Source of the DNA: Acinetobacter sp. UBA6641
GTDB lineage: Bacteria; Pseudomonadota; Gammaproteobacteria; Pseudomonadales; Moraxellaceae
NCBI GenBank assembly: GCA_002455755.1
Contig: DKLL01000133.1
Location: 1,033 to 7,302, forward strand
Direction of reading: 5' to 3'
Length of the DNA stretch: 6,270 bases
Part shown: positions 6,111 to 6,270 of the stretch, piece by piece
Position numbering within the stretch: the first letter of the stretch is position 1
Layout of the letters: each line of letters begins with the position of its first letter
Program-made: the position numbers and the translations under genes
The notes under the pieces: generated by a model
Seen by the model: the letters and a program-made list of their open reading frames with translations, nothing else
The model's database searches: none
Told to the model about the DNA's origin: nothing

Positions 6111-6270
6111 TCAATGTTCAAAGGGGTATGAGCTCCTTTCATACACTACCCAAGGCTCAATATTAGATTTTGAAATCAGCACAGCCCCATTGGATTGTTT
6201 CCATCTTGATACTTTTGCGTAGGCAATACTTCTACTTTTGAAAGGCCAAAATGAGGATCTCAAAATATAT
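6111..6270 (-). CDS. C-terminal part of an unrecognised protein
   Basis: Entering from the right edge, one minus-strand frame stays open for 52 codons and ends with TGA at 6113-6111. The visible tail contains WPFKSRSIAYAKVSRW, then GAVLI, and ends near SSYPFEH. It alternates hydrophobic and charged residues and is rich in aromatics, like a small beta-rich domain. I do not recognise the family. Its stop is 27 bases from the ybbP stop, so the genes converge with almost no space for a terminator. The start lies outside the window. The call rests on open length and composition only, so a chance frame is possible. Confidence 0.45.
   Translation of the reverse strand, partial: YILRSSFWPFKSRSIAYAKVSRWKQSNGAVLISKSNIEPWVVYERSSYPFEH

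Noticed and set aside
6123..6151. Hairpin at 6123-6151 as a shared ybbP terminator
   Set aside because: It has a four-base bulge and no T-tract on either strand, and it lies inside the minus-strand open frame.

Overview
The window looks like chromosomal DNA from a gammaproteobacterium of the Acinetobacter/Moraxellaceae type. The evidence is the thymidylate synthase, which has the two short insertions I associate with Acinetobacter ThyA relative to E. coli, together with moderately AT-rich coding sequence and a tesA-ybbA-ybbP block arranged as in E. coli. The genus call rests on remembered protein families and was not tested by a search.

Layout. (1) 1-680, minus strand: most of thyA, cut off by the left edge. 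(2) 681-1312: a gap of about 630 bases with no convincing gene. It holds a large nested inverted repeat (968-1043), smaller dyads and possible promoter elements. (3) 1313-1834, plus strand: a 173-residue cytosolic-looking Cys/His/Asp peptidoglycan amidase-like protein, which is the most unusual gene here. It resembles secreted antibacterial amidases (type VI effector, bacteriocin or phage type), has no signal peptide and no obvious immunity partner. A short open frame at 1266-1334 overlaps its start and may be a frameshifted original N-terminus. (4) 1835-2231: an AT-rich gap with a doubtful 64-codon ORF and the terminator of the next gene. (5) 2232-2861, minus strand: tesA, a periplasmic GDSL esterase/lysophospholipase. 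(6) 2873-6083, plus strand: ybbA and ybbP, the ATPase and the large FtsX-type membrane subunit of a MacB/LolCDE-like ABC system. (7) 6111-6270, minus strand: the C-terminal end of an unrecognised protein, convergent with ybbP.

How the genes relate. tesA and ybbAP form a conserved divergent unit whose start codons are only 11 bases apart. YbbA supplies ATP hydrolysis, YbbP spans the inner membrane and carries large periplasmic domains, and TesA is the periplasmic hydrolase thought to act on hydrophobic ester substrates presented by YbbAP. thyA (dTMP synthesis) is unrelated. The AT-rich stretch of about 1.5 kb between thyA and tesA, with the amidase gene, looks like an accessory insertion between two core loci.
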